The translations under genes were made by a program, and so were the position numbers. The notes below the pieces were generated by a model that saw only the letters and a program-made list of their open reading frames with translations, did not search any database and was not told the origin of the DNA. Positions 32,508 through 32,560 of a stretch of DNA of 32,560 nucleotides are shown one piece after another. Position 1 is the first letter of the stretch. Every line of letters starts with the position of its first letter. This DNA is from an uncultured Lachnospiraceae bacterium (GTDB taxonomy: Bacteria; Bacillota; Clostridia; Lachnospirales; Lachnospiraceae): the NCBI GenBank assembly GCA_900546495.1, contig URDN01000029.1, forward strand, positions 1 to 32,560. Direction: 5' to 3'.

Positions 32508-32560
32508 GTAAAGCGGACATTCGCAATCCGCTTTCGCTACTTGCTCATGAACGCAGTCGC
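32508..32560 (-). repeat. Repeat R1, copy C (right end only, cut by the window edge)
   Basis: Read on the minus strand, these 53 bases are identical to the last 53 bases of copy A (7886-7938), ending CCGCTTTAC. The orientation is opposite to copies A and B and opposite to the preceding gene. The rest lies beyond the window. Confidence 0.85.

Overview
The window looks like chromosomal DNA of an anaerobic gut Clostridium relative, most likely Lachnospiraceae. The reasons are low-to-moderate GC, strong AGGAGG-type ribosome binding sites, TTGACA/TATAAT promoters, intrinsic terminators, a 23S rRNA 3' end of Firmicutes type, and gene content typical of gut Firmicutes. The genus is not determined.

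Positions 1-8237 are a mixed region. It holds the last bases of a 23S rRNA gene and a bidirectional terminator, a Crp/Fnr-type regulator (-), and a divergent pair of broken genes (a LysR regulator and an LVIVD-repeat protein, each with an internal deletion). A promoter with a structured 300-nt leader then precedes a zinc-finger-less DnaJ. After that come a 1133-aa secreted, sortase-anchored surface protein and the wreck of a ParE/RelE-type toxin gene, split by a 158-bp structured repeat. Positions 8238-11425 hold clpB, its terminator and a fragment of a KDPG aldolase gene.

Positions 11426-32483 are one large catabolic island for purines/urate under anaerobic conditions. A leftward operon (PAS-HTH regulator, ygeX, ygeY, ygeW, arcC) diverges from a rightward series (ssnA, ygfK, hyuA, ridA, tetR, xdh, a polyferredoxin, two near-identical NCS2 permeases and a class-V aminotransferase/cysteine-desulfurase-like gene). 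Reading the families together: the permeases import urate or xanthine. Xdh plus ferredoxin interconverts xanthine and urate. YgfK, which has the parts of dihydropyrimidine dehydrogenase in permuted order, probably reduces the ring. SsnA and HyuA open rings hydrolytically. YgeY and YgeW process ureido/carbamoyl intermediates, ArcC makes ATP from carbamoyl phosphate, YgeX turns 2,3-diaminopropionate into pyruvate and ammonia, and RidA clears the enamine/imine. From memory, a uric-acid-inducible cluster of this content was described in gut anaerobes around 2023, so the cluster itself is not new; its arrangement and regulation here are worth attention.

Two families of small intergenic repeats were found by eye. 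R1 (three copies: 7781-7938, 18844-19002, 32508-32560 on -) is about 158 bp, hairpin-rich and has constant ends. It sits after TTGAA in both copies whose left end is visible, and its stem substitutions all keep pairing by G-U wobble on one strand. This suggests an RNA-selected, IS200/IS605-like non-autonomous element. R2 has ends built around TTYAGAGCCAA and fills intergenic gaps of the urate operons, including a 144-bp copy bounded by 13-bp perfect inverted repeats between ygeW and arcC.
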